Part shown: positions 18,034 through 27,337 of the stretch, piece after piece
How positions within the stretch are numbered: the stretch's first letter is position 1
Layout: every line of letters starts with the position of its first letter
DNA from: Ramlibacter sp. WS9
GTDB lineage: Bacteria; Pseudomonadota; Gammaproteobacteria; Burkholderiales; Burkholderiaceae_C
Assembly (NCBI RefSeq): GCF_003797765.1
Contig: NZ_RKMB01000010.1
Span: 160,765-224,764, forward strand
Reading direction: 5' to 3'
DNA length: 64,000 bases
Position numbers and translations under genes: made by a program
The notes under the pieces: model-generated
Seen by the model: only the letters and a program-made list of their open reading frames with translations
Told to the model about the DNA's origin: nothing
Database searches by the model: none

Positions 18034-19031
18034 CACTAGAACCGCTGCTGGCTCACGCATCCATACAGGGCCCAGAAGAGCCCCCGGACGCCGGCCAGTT
18101 GAGCGCATTGCTGCTGCACCTGTACGAGGCAGCCAGGGCGACGGGTGTCGCCGAGTTTCAGCGTCAGGCCATGGAACTGGTGGCGCGCTACTTGCCGCAC
18201 GACGGTTGCTGGTGGGGCCGTGCCACGTTCGATGGCGATCAGCACCGGGTCCATTGCTCATACCTGCACGGTTTGCCGGAAGACGTCCCGCAGCGCCTGA
18301 ACACGACCGATCCGCAGAACGTGGTGGCGCGCACGACCACGAAGACCCCGAACCGCACGCACCAGTTCGGCTTGCGAGAGCTTGCTGCGGAGCCGGCCAC
18401 CGAGGCGCTGACGGCACACATGGGCATCAGCCAGTCCCTGTGCATTGCCCACGTCGAGAACGCCACGGGCCAGATGAACTTCGTATCGGTGGTGCGGCGC
18501 GAGGAGGTGCCTCTTTTCAATGCCGGCGAGCGCCAACTGCTCGAATGGCTGATGCCGCACCTCGCGGCCGCCCTCGACGTGTGCTGCGCCCAGCGGATGG
18601 CGAGCCTTCGCACCGGCGCCGACAGCGCACTGCTGACCACGGACATGGATGGATGGGTCCACGTGAGCGAACCCGCCGTGGCGGCGCTGTTGCAGCGCGA
18701 GTGGGCCGGCTGGAGCGGGCCGCGGCTTCCGTCGGGGCTGTCGGAGACCTTGGTGCGGCCGCCTCATCGCTTCCTGGGGCGCCGCGTTCAGGCCGAAGCC
18801 GAATGGGCCGGCGAGCACCTGATTGTCATGGTGCGGCCGCGCAAGCCAGTCGACCTGCTGACTGCGCAGGAGCGTGCCGTGGCGGAAGCCTTTTCAGCGG
18901 GCCGCCCTTACAAGGAGGTCGCGGAGATGCTCAAGCTGGCGCCCACGACGGTGCGGCACCACCTGCGCAATGTTTATCTGAAGCTGGGAGTGGGCGACAA
19001 AGGGGCTCTGGCGCGTGCCTTGGCCGGGTGA
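18018..19031 (+). CDS. LuxR-family transcriptional regulator
   Basis: 337 residues from this ATG (MDQVDALEPLL). The C-terminal 55 residues form a LuxR/GerE helix-turn-helix (LTAQERAVAEAFSAGRPYKE, then TVRHHLRNVYLKLGV). The first 250 residues resemble a sensing region with no recognised domain. The start is uncertain: in-frame ATGs at 17982 and 17988 would add 12 or 10 residues, and none has a strong ribosome site. The frame stays open far upstream over the antisense of the MFS gene, which is a GC-rich shadow. Divergent from the MFS/BKACE operon and upstream of the LysR gene; likely regulates one or both. Confidence 0.85.
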   Translation: MDQVDALEPLLAHASIQGPEEPPDAGQLSALLLHLYEAARATGVAEFQRQAMELVARYLPHDGCWWGRATFDGDQHRVHCSYLHGLPEDVPQRLNTTDPQNVVARTTTKTPNRTHQFGLRELAAEPATEALTAHMGISQSLCIAHVENATGQMNFVSVVRREEVPLFNAGERQLLEWLMPHLAAALDVCCAQRMASLRTGADSALLTTDMDGWVHVSEPAVAALLQREWAGWSGPRLPSGLSETLVRPPHRFLGRRVQAEAEWAGEHLIVMVRPRKPVDLLTAQERAVAEAFSAGRPYKEVAEMLKLAPTTVRHHLRNVYLKLGVGDKGALARALAG

Positions 19032-19098
19032 TGCGCTTCAACGGACTTGACTTCAACCGGGCGCTCACGCAGCGCGCGGGCGCGCACTTCGTTTCCTG

Positions 19099-20043
19099 AT
19101 GGATCGCCTTCAGAACATCGAGACCTTTGTGCGGGTGGCGCAGACGCAGAGTTTCGCCGAAGCAGCGCGGCAGCTGCGGGTGGCCAAGTCGGTGGTCACG
19201 ACCCGCATCAAGCAGCTTGAGGATTACCTGGGAGCCCCGCTGTTCCACCGCAGCACGCGAGTGGTTCGCCTGAGTGAGCTGGGGCAGGCTTTCCTGCACG
19301 ATTGCACCGACCTGGTCGGACGAGCCAACGATGTTGTCGATCAGATGCGCGTGGGCGCAAAGCCGGCCGGGGCGCTGCGTGTGCATGCGCTGACCGGGCT
19401 GGTGCTGGGGCATTTCGCTTCGCTGCTGCGCGAATTCCAGACGGGCTATCCGGACATCCGGCTCGAGCTGATTGTCAGCGACGCCGTGGTGGACCCGGTC
19501 AAGGCGGGCGTCGATTGTGCGCTGCAGATATTCCCGGCCAGCTCGATGGAATTGGTCTCCCGGCCGCTGTTTCCGGTGCGGCGCGTTTTCTGCGCGACGC
19601 CCAAGTACCTGCATGCGCACGGTACGCCCGAAGATCCGCGCGATCTTCACAACCACACGCTCGGGTTGTATTCCGGCTATCCCACGCGTGACCGATGGAC
19701 GTTCTACCAGGACGGCGGAGAACTCACGACGTATCTCTCCGCGGCGCTCTTGACCAACAGCGTGCACCTGCTGCGCGAGTACGCACTCGAGCACGCGGGC
19801 ATCGTGTGCCTGCCCACGCTGGTGGCAGGGGCAGACATCCTTCGCGGCGAACTCACGGTGGTCCTGCCGTCACACCAGCTGTCTTCGTTCTGGCTCAGCG
19901 CGGTGTACGCAGGCACGTCACGCAGCTCCTTGAAGCTCAAGCTGTTCGTCGAACATATCACCAGCGCTTTTTCACGGGCACCACCTTGGGACGCCGCACT
20001 CGTTGCCAAAGGCTTGCTCCCGGCAGAACGCATCGAGGCGTGA
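19099..20043 (+). CDS. LysR-family transcriptional regulator
   Basis: 314 residues. The N-terminal winged helix-turn-helix MDRLQNIETFVRVAQTQSFA, with AARQLRVAKSVVTTRIKQLE, is classical LysR; the remainder is the periplasmic-binding-like effector domain. It lies directly upstream of the hydroquinone operon in the same direction, and a perfect inverted repeat with LysR-box geometry sits 23 bases after its stop. It is the natural candidate regulator of hapCDEF, with an aromatic intermediate as likely effector (inferred). Confidence 0.92.
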   Translation: MDRLQNIETFVRVAQTQSFAEAARQLRVAKSVVTTRIKQLEDYLGAPLFHRSTRVVRLSELGQAFLHDCTDLVGRANDVVDQMRVGAKPAGALRVHALTGLVLGHFASLLREFQTGYPDIRLELIVSDAVVDPVKAGVDCALQIFPASSMELVSRPLFPVRRVFCATPKYLHAHGTPEDPRDLHNHTLGLYSGYPTRDRWTFYQDGGELTTYLSAALLTNSVHLLREYALEHAGIVCLPTLVAGADILRGELTVVLPSHQLSSFWLSAVYAGTSRSSLKLKLFVEHITSAFSRAPPWDAALVAKGLLPAERIEA

Positions 20044-20065
20044 TGGCCGCGGGTTTACCCCGCCT

Positions 20066-20088
20066 ATTGTTCTGAAACGCCGAACAAT
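20066..20088. promoter_or_regulatory. Candidate LysR-type operator upstream of hapC
   Basis: A perfect inverted repeat ATTGTTC-N9-GAACAAT lies in the 140-base gap between the lysR stop and hapC. It contains the T-N11-A core typical of LysR-family sites and sits about 95 bases before the hapC start, a suitable distance for activation. Confidence 0.65.
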
Positions 20089-20183
20089 GCAATTTCAATC
20101 TGACCCCTAGCGGCCAGCAGGTTCATTGCCTAAAGTCCGCGCACTTGCAGCATGGACTGCACGACAACCCGCAGGAGACATTC

Positions 20184-20693
20184 ATGGCCGTGGCCTATCA
20201 CACCCGCTTCGGGTCGCTGAAGAATTACCAGAAAGGTCGCGTCGAGGTCATCGACGACGACGTGAAGCACTACGCTTTCTCCAATTGCTTCGAGATTGCC
20301 AGCAAGAGCAAACCGTACGAGCGTGTCGTGTTCGGGCAGAACCAGATCTACGTGCTGGAAGTCGCCCGCGCCGAAGGCGTTTCGCCCTGGTTTACCTGCG
20401 CGCACGATGAGTTCGCGCTCAGCATGGACGGCGAGGTCGAGGTTCATCTGATGGCGCTGGACGCAAACCAGGTCGTCAAGGATGAGGACAAGAACGGCGC
20501 CCTGCTGCTGCAAGGCGAGCCCAAGGGGCAGAAGATGGGCTGGATGAAGCTCAAGCGCGGCCATCAAGGCCTGCTGCCCAAGAACTGCGCCTACCAGTTT
20601 CGCAGCAGCGGCGAGCCTGGCGTGCTGGTCCTGCAAACCTGCAAGGGCGAACTCTCGGTCGAGAAGTGGGCCGAGATCTGCCAGACGCAATGA
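20184..20693 (+). CDS. hapC: Hydroquinone 1,2-dioxygenase small subunit
   Basis: 169 residues, matching the roughly 19 kDa small subunit of the two-component hydroquinone dioxygenase known from 4-hydroxyacetophenone (HapCD) and 4-nitrophenol (PnpCD) degraders. Cupin-like, with no obvious own iron triad; it supports the large subunit encoded 25 bases downstream. The start MAVAYHTRFG follows GCAGGAGACATTC, a clear ribosome-binding site; a longer frame from 20145 is not needed. The identification rests on the partner and the whole hapCDEF order. Confidence 0.88.
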   Translation: MAVAYHTRFGSLKNYQKGRVEVIDDDVKHYAFSNCFEIASKSKPYERVVFGQNQIYVLEVARAEGVSPWFTCAHDEFALSMDGEVEVHLMALDANQVVKDEDKNGALLLQGEPKGQKMGWMKLKRGHQGLLPKNCAYQFRSSGEPGVLVLQTCKGELSVEKWAEICQTQ

Positions 20694-20718
20694 AACGTGC
20701 CGCAAGGAGAGAACTTCC

Positions 20719-21726
20719 ATGAACGCCCCCAACGAATTTGCCAAGGCCATCGCCGCCCAGCCCGACGAGACGCATGGCTACCAGACCTTCACGCTCGGCA
20801 GCTTCACGTTCCGGCGCGACGAATATTTCGCCCACGTCACCTGGAAGACGCGCGATGGCCGCCCGCTGTCCCACACCATGGACGCTGCGAGCTTCCTGCG
20901 CGCACTGATGCGCGACGTGGGCTGGGGCTTCTTCTACGGCTGGGTCAACTTCGACAACGTGCTGGGCACCGTCAACCACTACACATCGGTGGACCTGTAC
21001 GCGGGCAGCTTCAACGGCACCATGAAATCCGCCGGGGTGGACCTTCTGGAAAACTTCCCCACCGAGCAGATCCGCACGACTTTCGAGCAGATGCTGGATG
21101 ACTGGACCAACGCGGGTTTCGATCCATTCGCCGCGCCCCAGGAAACCGGCACCGCTTACGGCCACAAGAACGGCAACAACACCGCCGCGGTCACACGGGC
21201 GCGCGAACTGGCCACTCGCTGCGTCGGCCTGAAGGGCGACTTGAACCTGCGCACCGACGAGCGTGGCGCGCCGGTCAACCGCGCATTCGCGGACGTGCCG
21301 CAGGACCAGCCCGAGCTGCATCCGGAGCCGGGTTTCGAGAACGAGGTGCACGCCTTCAACCTGTTCGCTTTCCTGTCGCGCAGCCGAGTCACCTGGAACC
21401 CCTCATTCACCAGCGTCGTGAAGTACAGCTTCATGTGTCCGACCACCGAAGAACACATCCTGCCCATCATCCACGGCAATGACCGCGTCGAGTGGTTCTT
21501 CCAGATGACCGACGAGATCCATTGGGACTGCGGCGACAAGAATAGCGGCAAGCCGCTGGCTCGCGTGATCATGAAAGCGGGCGACATGGCCGCCATGCCC
21601 GCCTACTGCCGCCACCAGGGCTTCAGCCCCAAGCGCTCGATGCTGCTGGTCTGGGAGAACGGTTCCCCCAATCTGGTGTACGAGATCCAAAAGGGCGAAG
21701 CGCCCGAAGTTCCGGTCAAGTTTTAA
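20719..21726 (+). CDS. hapD: Hydroquinone 1,2-dioxygenase large (catalytic) subunit
   Basis: 335 residues, cupin-type Fe(II) subunit that opens hydroquinone to 4-hydroxymuconic semialdehyde. From memory, the PnpD iron ligands are His256, Asn258, Glu262 and His303; here IHGNDRVEWF gives H252, N254, E258 and CRHQGFSP gives H299, all at a constant offset of 4. This makes the call specific rather than general cupin. Preceded by AAGGAGAGAA as ribosome site. Confidence 0.93.
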   Translation: MNAPNEFAKAIAAQPDETHGYQTFTLGSFTFRRDEYFAHVTWKTRDGRPLSHTMDAASFLRALMRDVGWGFFYGWVNFDNVLGTVNHYTSVDLYAGSFNGTMKSAGVDLLENFPTEQIRTTFEQMLDDWTNAGFDPFAAPQETGTAYGHKNGNNTAAVTRARELATRCVGLKGDLNLRTDERGAPVNRAFADVPQDQPELHPEPGFENEVHAFNLFAFLSRSRVTWNPSFTSVVKYSFMCPTTEEHILPIIHGNDRVEWFFQMTDEIHWDCGDKNSGKPLARVIMKAGDMAAMPAYCRHQGFSPKRSMLLVWENGSPNLVYEIQKGEAPEVPVKF

Positions 21727-21772
21727 CGTTCACAAAGGACACGTCCTGCGCGGCAGGCGTCGTTTTCCCTCA

Positions 21773-23281
21773 ATGACAACGGACATCGAAGCCACGGTGG
21801 GCTTGCGCACGCCCATCCGCCACCAGCTGTTCATCGACGGGCAATTCGTCGGTGCCTTGTCGGGGGAAACGCAGCCCACGCTGAACCCGCACGACAACAG
21901 CGTGATCGCGCACGTGGCCATGGCCGGACGCGCCGACGTGGATCTTGCAGTGGCCGCCGCGCAGCGGGCCTTTCCCGCGTGGAGCCGCATGCCAGCCGCC
22001 GAACGCGGCCGCATCCTGCTCAAGCTGGCGGACCTGATCGAGGCCAACGCCGAGGAATTGGCGCGCCTTGAATCATTGGACACCGGCCACCCATTGCGCG
22101 ACTCGCGCATGCTGGATGTACCGCGCACCGCGGCTTGCTATCGCTATTTCGGTGGCATGGCCGACAAGTTCCAGGGCGAGACCATTCCGGTGGAGGCAGG
22201 CTTCCTGAACTACACGCTGCGCGAGCCCGTGGGCGTGGTGGGCCAGGTGGTGCCGTGGAATTTTCCGCTGATGTTCACCAGCTGGAAAATGGCGCCCGCA
22301 CTTGCGGCGGGCAACACCATTGTCATGAAGCCGGCGGAAATCACGCCGCTCAGCTCGCTCAAGATCGCGGAACTCATGGCGCAGGCCGGGATGCCGGCGG
22401 GCGTGGTCAACATCCTGCCCGGGCTGGGCAGCGTCGCGGGCCAGTACATCGCCGAGCACCCAGGTATCGCGAAAATCGCATTCACCGGGAGCACGGCCAC
22501 CGGCAAGCGCGTGGTGCAGGCATCGGCGGGCAACTTGAAAAAGGTGCAGCTGGAGCTGGGTGGCAAGGGCGCCAACATCGTGTTCGAAGACGCGAACCTC
22601 GCTGCGGCCGTCAATGGGGCGGCCTGGGCCATCTTCCATAACCAGGGCCAAGCCTGCATCGCCGGCTCGCGGCTGATGCTGCACGAGAAGATCGCAGACG
22701 CGTTCCTTGAGAAGTTCATTCCGCTGGCCCAGTCGATCCGCCTGGGCAACCCGATGGACGAGACCACCGAGATGGGACCGCTCACCAGCGCGCTGCACCA
22801 GCAGCGAGTTCTGGCCTACGTGGACGTCGCGCGAAGCGAGGGTGGCGAACTGCTGGCCGGCGGCAAACCGCCCGCGGCGGCCGACCTCGCGAAAGGCTGC
22901 TATGTCGAACCCACTATCGTTCGCGCTTCAAGTTGGCAAGACCGTGTCGCGCAGGAAGAAGTGTTCGGCCCCTTTGTCACGGTGCTCACGTTCAAGGACG
23001 ACGCACAGGCGCTGCAGATCGCCAACGGCACCGACTACGGGCTCGGCAGCGGACTGTGGACCGCCAACCTGCAGCGGGCGCACCGGTTCGCCCGCGACCT
23101 GCAGGTGGGCATGGTCTGGATCAACAGCTACAAGCGGGTCAACCCCGGCTCGCCGTTCGGAGGTGTAGGCCAGAGCGGCTACGGCCGCGAGATGGGGTTC
23201 GACGCGATGCGCGAGTACACGCAGGTCAAGAGCGTTTGGGTCAATGTCGACGCGCAGATCGCGCCGCACTATCCGCGCTGA
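21773..23281 (+). CDS. hapE: 4-Hydroxymuconic semialdehyde dehydrogenase
   Basis: 502-residue NAD(P)-dependent aldehyde dehydrogenase with all core motifs: PWNFPLMF (residues 161-168), FTGSTATGK (237-245), catalytic base E261 in LELGGK and nucleophile C295 in NQGQACIAGS. Placement directly after the hydroquinone dioxygenase and before maleylacetate reductase indicates oxidation of the ring-cleavage semialdehyde to maleylacetate, as HapE/PnpE do. The function within the ALDH family is assigned by context. Confidence 0.9.
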   Translation: MTTDIEATVGLRTPIRHQLFIDGQFVGALSGETQPTLNPHDNSVIAHVAMAGRADVDLAVAAAQRAFPAWSRMPAAERGRILLKLADLIEANAEELARLESLDTGHPLRDSRMLDVPRTAACYRYFGGMADKFQGETIPVEAGFLNYTLREPVGVVGQVVPWNFPLMFTSWKMAPALAAGNTIVMKPAEITPLSSLKIAELMAQAGMPAGVVNILPGLGSVAGQYIAEHPGIAKIAFTGSTATGKRVVQASAGNLKKVQLELGGKGANIVFEDANLAAAVNGAAWAIFHNQGQACIAGSRLMLHEKIADAFLEKFIPLAQSIRLGNPMDETTEMGPLTSALHQQRVLAYVDVARSEGGELLAGGKPPAAADLAKGCYVEPTIVRASSWQDRVAQEEVFGPFVTVLTFKDDAQALQIANGTDYGLGSGLWTANLQRAHRFARDLQVGMVWINSYKRVNPGSPFGGVGQSGYGREMGFDAMREYTQVKSVWVNVDAQIAPHYPR

Positions 23282-23294
23282 GGATTCGGAACCC

Positions 23295-24368
23295 ATGCGC
23301 GACTTTGTCTTCAACGGCCAGCCGTCGCGAGTGGTGTTCGGCGTGGGCGCGCTGCGACACCTGGGCCGCGAGATCGATGCCTTGGGCGCGACGCGCGCAC
23401 TGGTTCTGTCCACGCCGGAACAGGCTGGGCAAGCGCAACACGTCGCCGATCTTCTCGGACCGCGTGCGGCAGGCATTTTTCCGCGGGCGGTGATGCATGT
23501 GCCGATCGAGACCGCGCGCGAGGCCCGCGAGCTGGCAGTGCGGCTGCAAGCAGATTGCGCGGTAGCGATCGGAGGGGGATCCACGACCGGCCTGGGGAAA
23601 GCCATCGCACTCGAATCCGGCCTGCCGATCCTGGCCATTCCAACCACCTACGCCGGCAGCGAGATGACGCCGATCTACGGCATCACCGAAGGCGGACTGA
23701 AAAAGACCGGCAAAGACGCGCGCGTGCTCCCGCGCACCGTCATCTACGACCCCGATCTCACGCTCACACTGCCGGTTGGCCTGTCCGTCACGAGCGGCAT
23801 CAATGCCATCGCGCACGCGGCCGAGGGGCTGTATGCGCAGGACAGCAATCCCATCACGGACCTGATGGCAGGCGAGGGCATTGCCGCCATGGCGCGCGCA
23901 ATCCGCGGACTGCATACCGATCCGGCCGACGTCCAGGCCCGAAGCGAGGCGCTGTACGGCGCGTGGCTGTGCGCAACCGTGCTGGGCAACGTGGGCATGG
24001 CCTTGCATCACAAGCTGTGCCATACCTTGGGCGGCAGCTTCAATCTGCCGCACGCCGAGGTGCACACGGTGGTGCTGCCGCACGCGCTGGCCTTCAATGC
24101 TTCCGCTGCGCCACTGGCGATGGCCCGCATCGCTGCAGCCATCGGCACCGCCGACGCGGCGGCTGGACTGTGGCGCCTTGCGCGCGACAACGGCGCCCCC
24201 GTGGCTTTACGCGACATCGGCATGCGCGAGGCCGACCTGGACCTCGCAGCCGATCTAGCCGTCCGCAACCCTTATTGGAATCCGCGGCCCTTCGCCGCAG
24301 CGCAACGCGGCGAGCTTCGCGCGCTGCTGCAGCGCGCCTGGTCGGGCGAGCCTCCGGACTCAGAATGA
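23295..24368 (+). CDS. hapF: Maleylacetate reductase
   Basis: 357 residues of the iron-containing alcohol dehydrogenase superfamily in the maleylacetate reductase branch: FNGQPSRVVFGVGALRHLG at the N-terminus, AIGGGSTTGLGKAIAL (nucleotide site), PTTYAGSEMTPIYGIT, and HHKLCHTLGGSFNLPHAEVH near the metal site. Reduces maleylacetate to 3-oxoadipate with NAD(P)H. The start MRDFVF at 23295 is preferred over a frame reaching back into hapE. Its stop overlaps the next small ORF by ATGA. Confidence 0.92.
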   Translation: MRDFVFNGQPSRVVFGVGALRHLGREIDALGATRALVLSTPEQAGQAQHVADLLGPRAAGIFPRAVMHVPIETAREARELAVRLQADCAVAIGGGSTTGLGKAIALESGLPILAIPTTYAGSEMTPIYGITEGGLKKTGKDARVLPRTVIYDPDLTLTLPVGLSVTSGINAIAHAAEGLYAQDSNPITDLMAGEGIAAMARAIRGLHTDPADVQARSEALYGAWLCATVLGNVGMALHHKLCHTLGGSFNLPHAEVHTVVLPHALAFNASAAPLAMARIAAAIGTADAAAGLWRLARDNGAPVALRDIGMREADLDLAADLAVRNPYWNPRPFAAAQRGELRALLQRAWSGEPPDSE

Positions 24369-24598
24369 TCAATATCGACGAGAACACCATCACGCAGGCT
24401 GTCATCGATCGCCTGGCCGGCTGCGAACAGCCGCGGCTCAAGCATGTGCTTTCCTGCCTCGTCCATCACTTGCACGACTTCGCCCGCGACCATGACCCGG
24501 GTCCCGCAGCGGACGGCACGCTCCTCAAGGAGCCGTTCTACACGCTCGACTTCAACCTGGTGCTCGCGCGTGCCGGGTCCGGCGATCCGCCGCCCTGA
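24365..24598 (+). pseudogene. Gutted hydroxyquinol 1,2-dioxygenase: N- and C-terminal ends fused in frame
   Basis: 77-codon ORF. Residues 1-43 (ENTITQAVIDRLAGCEQPRL, then KHVLSCLVHHLHDFAR) match the N-terminal helical domain of intradiol hydroxyquinol/catechol dioxygenases. The next residues (DPGPAADGT, then PFYTLDFNLVLA) match the extreme C-terminus of the same family. A normal protein is about 280-300 residues, so roughly 200 central residues, including all iron ligands (two Tyr, two His), are missing without loss of frame. Cannot be catalytic. It starts by ATGA overlap with maleylacetate reductase. In related clusters an intact hydroxyquinol dioxygenase commonly sits beside maleylacetate reductase. 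Confidence 0.82.
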
Positions 24599-24640
24599 CT
24601 TCTTCATCCTTCCTCAGAACCATTCCCACGGAGACAAACC

Positions 24641-25894
24641 ATGACCTTGACCCGCAGACAGTTCGCACAAAACGCCGCCGCATTGGCCGCCATCGGCGGA
24701 ACGCCGCTGGCGTTCGCGGCCGACACGCTCAAGATCGGCTACGTGTCACCGCAGACCGGACCGCTGGCCCCGTTCGGCGAAGCCGACAAATGGGTGATCG
24801 AGCAGATGAAGGCCGCGTTCAAGAACGGCATCACTGTGGCCGGCAAGAAGTACGACGTGCAGATCCTGCTGAAAGACAGCCAGTCCAACCCCAACCGCGC
24901 GGGCGAAGTCACCAACGACCTGATCCTCAAGGACAAAGTGGCATTGGTGCTCACGGCCGGCACGCCCGAGACGGCCAACCCAGTGAGCGATGCCTGCGAG
25001 CTGAACGAGGTGCCCTGCATCTCGAGCGTTGTCCCCTGGCAGCCCTGGTTTTTCGGCCGCAAGGGCGACCCGGCCAAGGGCTTCAACTGGACGTACCACA
25101 TGTTCTGGGGCCTGGAGGACGTGATCGCGAACTTCACCAACGGCTGGAAAAGCCTGGCCACCAACAAGAAGATCGGCGGCCTGTTCCCCAACGACGGCGA
25201 CGGCAACGCCTGGGGCGACAAGGAACTGGGCTTTCCCAAGCCGCTTGCGCAAATGGGCTTCTCACTGACCGACCCAGGCCGCTTCCAGAACGGCACGCAG
25301 GACTTCAGCGCGCAGATTGCCGCCTTCAAGCGCGACGGCGTGGAGATCGTGACCGGCGTGGTGATTCCGCCCGATGCCAAGACCTTCCTGACCCAGGCTC
25401 GCCAGCAGGGCTTCAAGCCCAAGGTCATCACGCTTGGCAAGGCATTGCTCTTCCCCGGCGCGATCGAGGCCCTGGGCGATCTGGGCGACGGCTTGACCAC
25501 CGAAGTGTGGTGGAGTCCTTCGCATCCGTTCGCGTCGTCCCTTACCAAGCAGAGCGCCAAGGCACTGGCTGACTCCTACGAAAGCGGCGCCAAGAAGCAG
25601 TGGACCCAGCCGATCGGCTTCGCGCACGCGTTGTTCGAGGTCGCGGCCAACGCGTTGTTGAACAGCAAGTCGCTCAAGCCAGCGGACGTGCGCGACGCGG
25701 TGGCCGCCACGGACCTGCAGACAGTCGTCGGCCCGGTCAAATGGGGTGGCCCAGGGCCGTTCAAGAACGTGAGCAAGACGCCCCTGGTGCTGGGCCAGTG
25801 GGGCAAGGGCAAGAAGTACAAGTACGAGCTGACCATCGTCAACAACGAGGCGGCCAAGGCGATACCCGCTGGCGGCTCGATCCGCCCGATCTGA
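24641..25894 (+). CDS. ABC transporter substrate-binding protein (branched-chain amino acid/aromatic acid type)
   Basis: 417 residues with a Tat-like signal (TRRQFAQNAAALAAIGG, two arginines, cleavage after AFA) and mature start DTLKIGYVSPQTGPLAPFGE of the LivK/amide-binding type. Preceded by a CGGAGACAAACC ribosome site. Followed immediately by ATPase and permease genes, so it is the binding protein of a complete importer, probably for the aromatic feeding the hydroquinone pathway. Confidence 0.92.
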   Translation: MTLTRRQFAQNAAALAAIGGTPLAFAADTLKIGYVSPQTGPLAPFGEADKWVIEQMKAAFKNGITVAGKKYDVQILLKDSQSNPNRAGEVTNDLILKDKVALVLTAGTPETANPVSDACELNEVPCISSVVPWQPWFFGRKGDPAKGFNWTYHMFWGLEDVIANFTNGWKSLATNKKIGGLFPNDGDGNAWGDKELGFPKPLAQMGFSLTDPGRFQNGTQDFSAQIAAFKRDGVEIVTGVVIPPDAKTFLTQARQQGFKPKVITLGKALLFPGAIEALGDLGDGLTTEVWWSPSHPFASSLTKQSAKALADSYESGAKKQWTQPIGFAHALFEVAANALLNSKSLKPADVRDAVAATDLQTVVGPVKWGGPGPFKNVSKTPLVLGQWGKGKKYKYELTIVNNEAAKAIPAGGSIRPI

Positions 25895-25909
25895 GCGGAA
25901 GGTTCTGCC

Positions 25910-26629
25910 ATGCCACTTCTGGCCCTGCATGCGGTCAGCAAATCTTTCGGCGCGCTCAAGGTAACCGACGGTGTGACGCTGTCGGTGGCCGAGGGCGAGA
26001 CGCTGGGGATTCTCGGGCCCAACGGCGCGGGCAAGACGACGCTGTTCAACCTGATCTCCGGCGACGCCCGGGTTGACCAGGGGAGGGTGGTGTATGGCGG
26101 GCAGGACATCACGCGGCTCAAGCCGCACCAGCGCTGCCGGGCGGGTATCGGCCGCAGCTACCAGGTGCCGCAGCCGTTCGGTGCCATGACCGTGTTCGAG
26201 AATCTGGTCACTGCGGCCTGTTTCGGTGCAAGGCAACCCGAGCGTGAGGCCTGGCACACGGCGCACGAGGTGCTCGATCAGACGGGGCTGCTGGCGCACG
26301 CCAACCAACCGGCCGGCGGGCTGACGCTCCTCAATCGCAAGCGCCTGGAGCTGGCACGCGCGCTGGCCACGCGCCCCAAGCTGCTGCTGCTCGACGAGAT
26401 CGCCGGGGGCCTGACCGAGCACGAAGCCCAGCAACTGGTCGCCGAACTGCGGCGCATCAAGGCGCGCGGAATGACCATGATCTGGATCGAACACGTCGTG
26501 CACGCATTGCTGTCGATCGCGGATCGGCTGTTCGTCCTCGATTTCGGCCGCAAGCTGGCCGAGGGATTGCCTGGCGCCGTGATGAACGACCCGCAGGTCC
26601 GGCGCGTCTACATGGGCATCGAGGTGTAG
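25910..26629 (+). CDS. livG: ABC transporter ATP-binding protein, LivG type
   Basis: 239 residues with Walker A GPNGAGKTT and Walker B LLLLDEIAGGL. The signature region reads TLLNRKRLELARAL rather than LSGGQ, a variant seen in some Liv ATPases. The N-terminal half includes GIGRSYQVPQPF of the LivG type. Pairs with LivF encoded directly next to it (no gap). Confidence 0.92.
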   Translation: MPLLALHAVSKSFGALKVTDGVTLSVAEGETLGILGPNGAGKTTLFNLISGDARVDQGRVVYGGQDITRLKPHQRCRAGIGRSYQVPQPFGAMTVFENLVTAACFGARQPEREAWHTAHEVLDQTGLLAHANQPAGGLTLLNRKRLELARALATRPKLLLLDEIAGGLTEHEAQQLVAELRRIKARGMTMIWIEHVVHALLSIADRLFVLDFGRKLAEGLPGAVMNDPQVRRVYMGIEV

Positions 26630-27337
26630 ATGGAACTACTTTCCACCCACGCGCTGCAAGCCTTCTACGGCGACGCGCAGGCGCTGTTCGGAATCGACTT
26701 CATGTTGGCTCGCGGTGAATTGGTCGCCATCATCGGTGCCAACGGTGCGGGCAAATCGACTTTCATGAAATGCCTCACCGGCCTGTTGAAGGCGCCGCGT
26801 GACGCCATTCGCTTCAAGGGTGAGCCCATCGGCGGCCTGCCGCCGGGTGAGATCTTGCGGCGCGGCCTCGCACTGGTGCCGGAGGGCCGGCGGCTGTTTC
26901 CCAGCCTCTCCGTCGAAGAGAACCTGCTGATGGGCGCGGCGGCGGGCCGCCCCGGCACCTGGAACCTGCGACGCGTGTACCGCCTCTTTCCCATCCTCCC
27001 GGAAAAGCGCCATGTCCCCGCTACGGCCCTCTCGGGTGGCCAGCAGCAGATGGTGGCGATCGGCCGCGCACTCATGAGCAATCCCGAGGTGCTGTTGTGC
27101 GACGAACTGTCGCTGGGCCTCGCGCCGATCGTGATTCGCGAGATCTACGCAGCCATGCCGCAGATCACCGCCGAGGGCATGACGGTGGCCATCGTGGAGC
27201 AGGACGTGGCGTTGGCGCAGCGGGTTTCGCAGCGCATGTACTGTTTCCAGGAGGGCCGGGTCTCGCTGACGGGCCCCTCGTCGCAGCTGCCGCGCGAGCA
27301 GATATCGCAAGCATATTTCGGGCTTGCCGCATCATGA
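26630..27337 (+). CDS. livF: ABC transporter ATP-binding protein, LivF type
   Basis: 235 residues: Walker A GANGAGKST, signature LSGGQQQMVAIGRAL, Walker B VLLCDELSLGLAP, and the LivF-typical GLALVPEGRRLFPSL. The start follows the livG stop directly, and its own stop overlaps livH by ATGA, implying coupled translation and stoichiometric subunits. Confidence 0.93.
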   Translation: MELLSTHALQAFYGDAQALFGIDFMLARGELVAIIGANGAGKSTFMKCLTGLLKAPRDAIRFKGEPIGGLPPGEILRRGLALVPEGRRLFPSLSVEENLLMGAAAGRPGTWNLRRVYRLFPILPEKRHVPATALSGGQQQMVAIGRALMSNPEVLLCDELSLGLAPIVIREIYAAMPQITAEGMTVAIVEQDVALAQRVSQRMYCFQEGRVSLTGPSSQLPREQISQAYFGLAAS

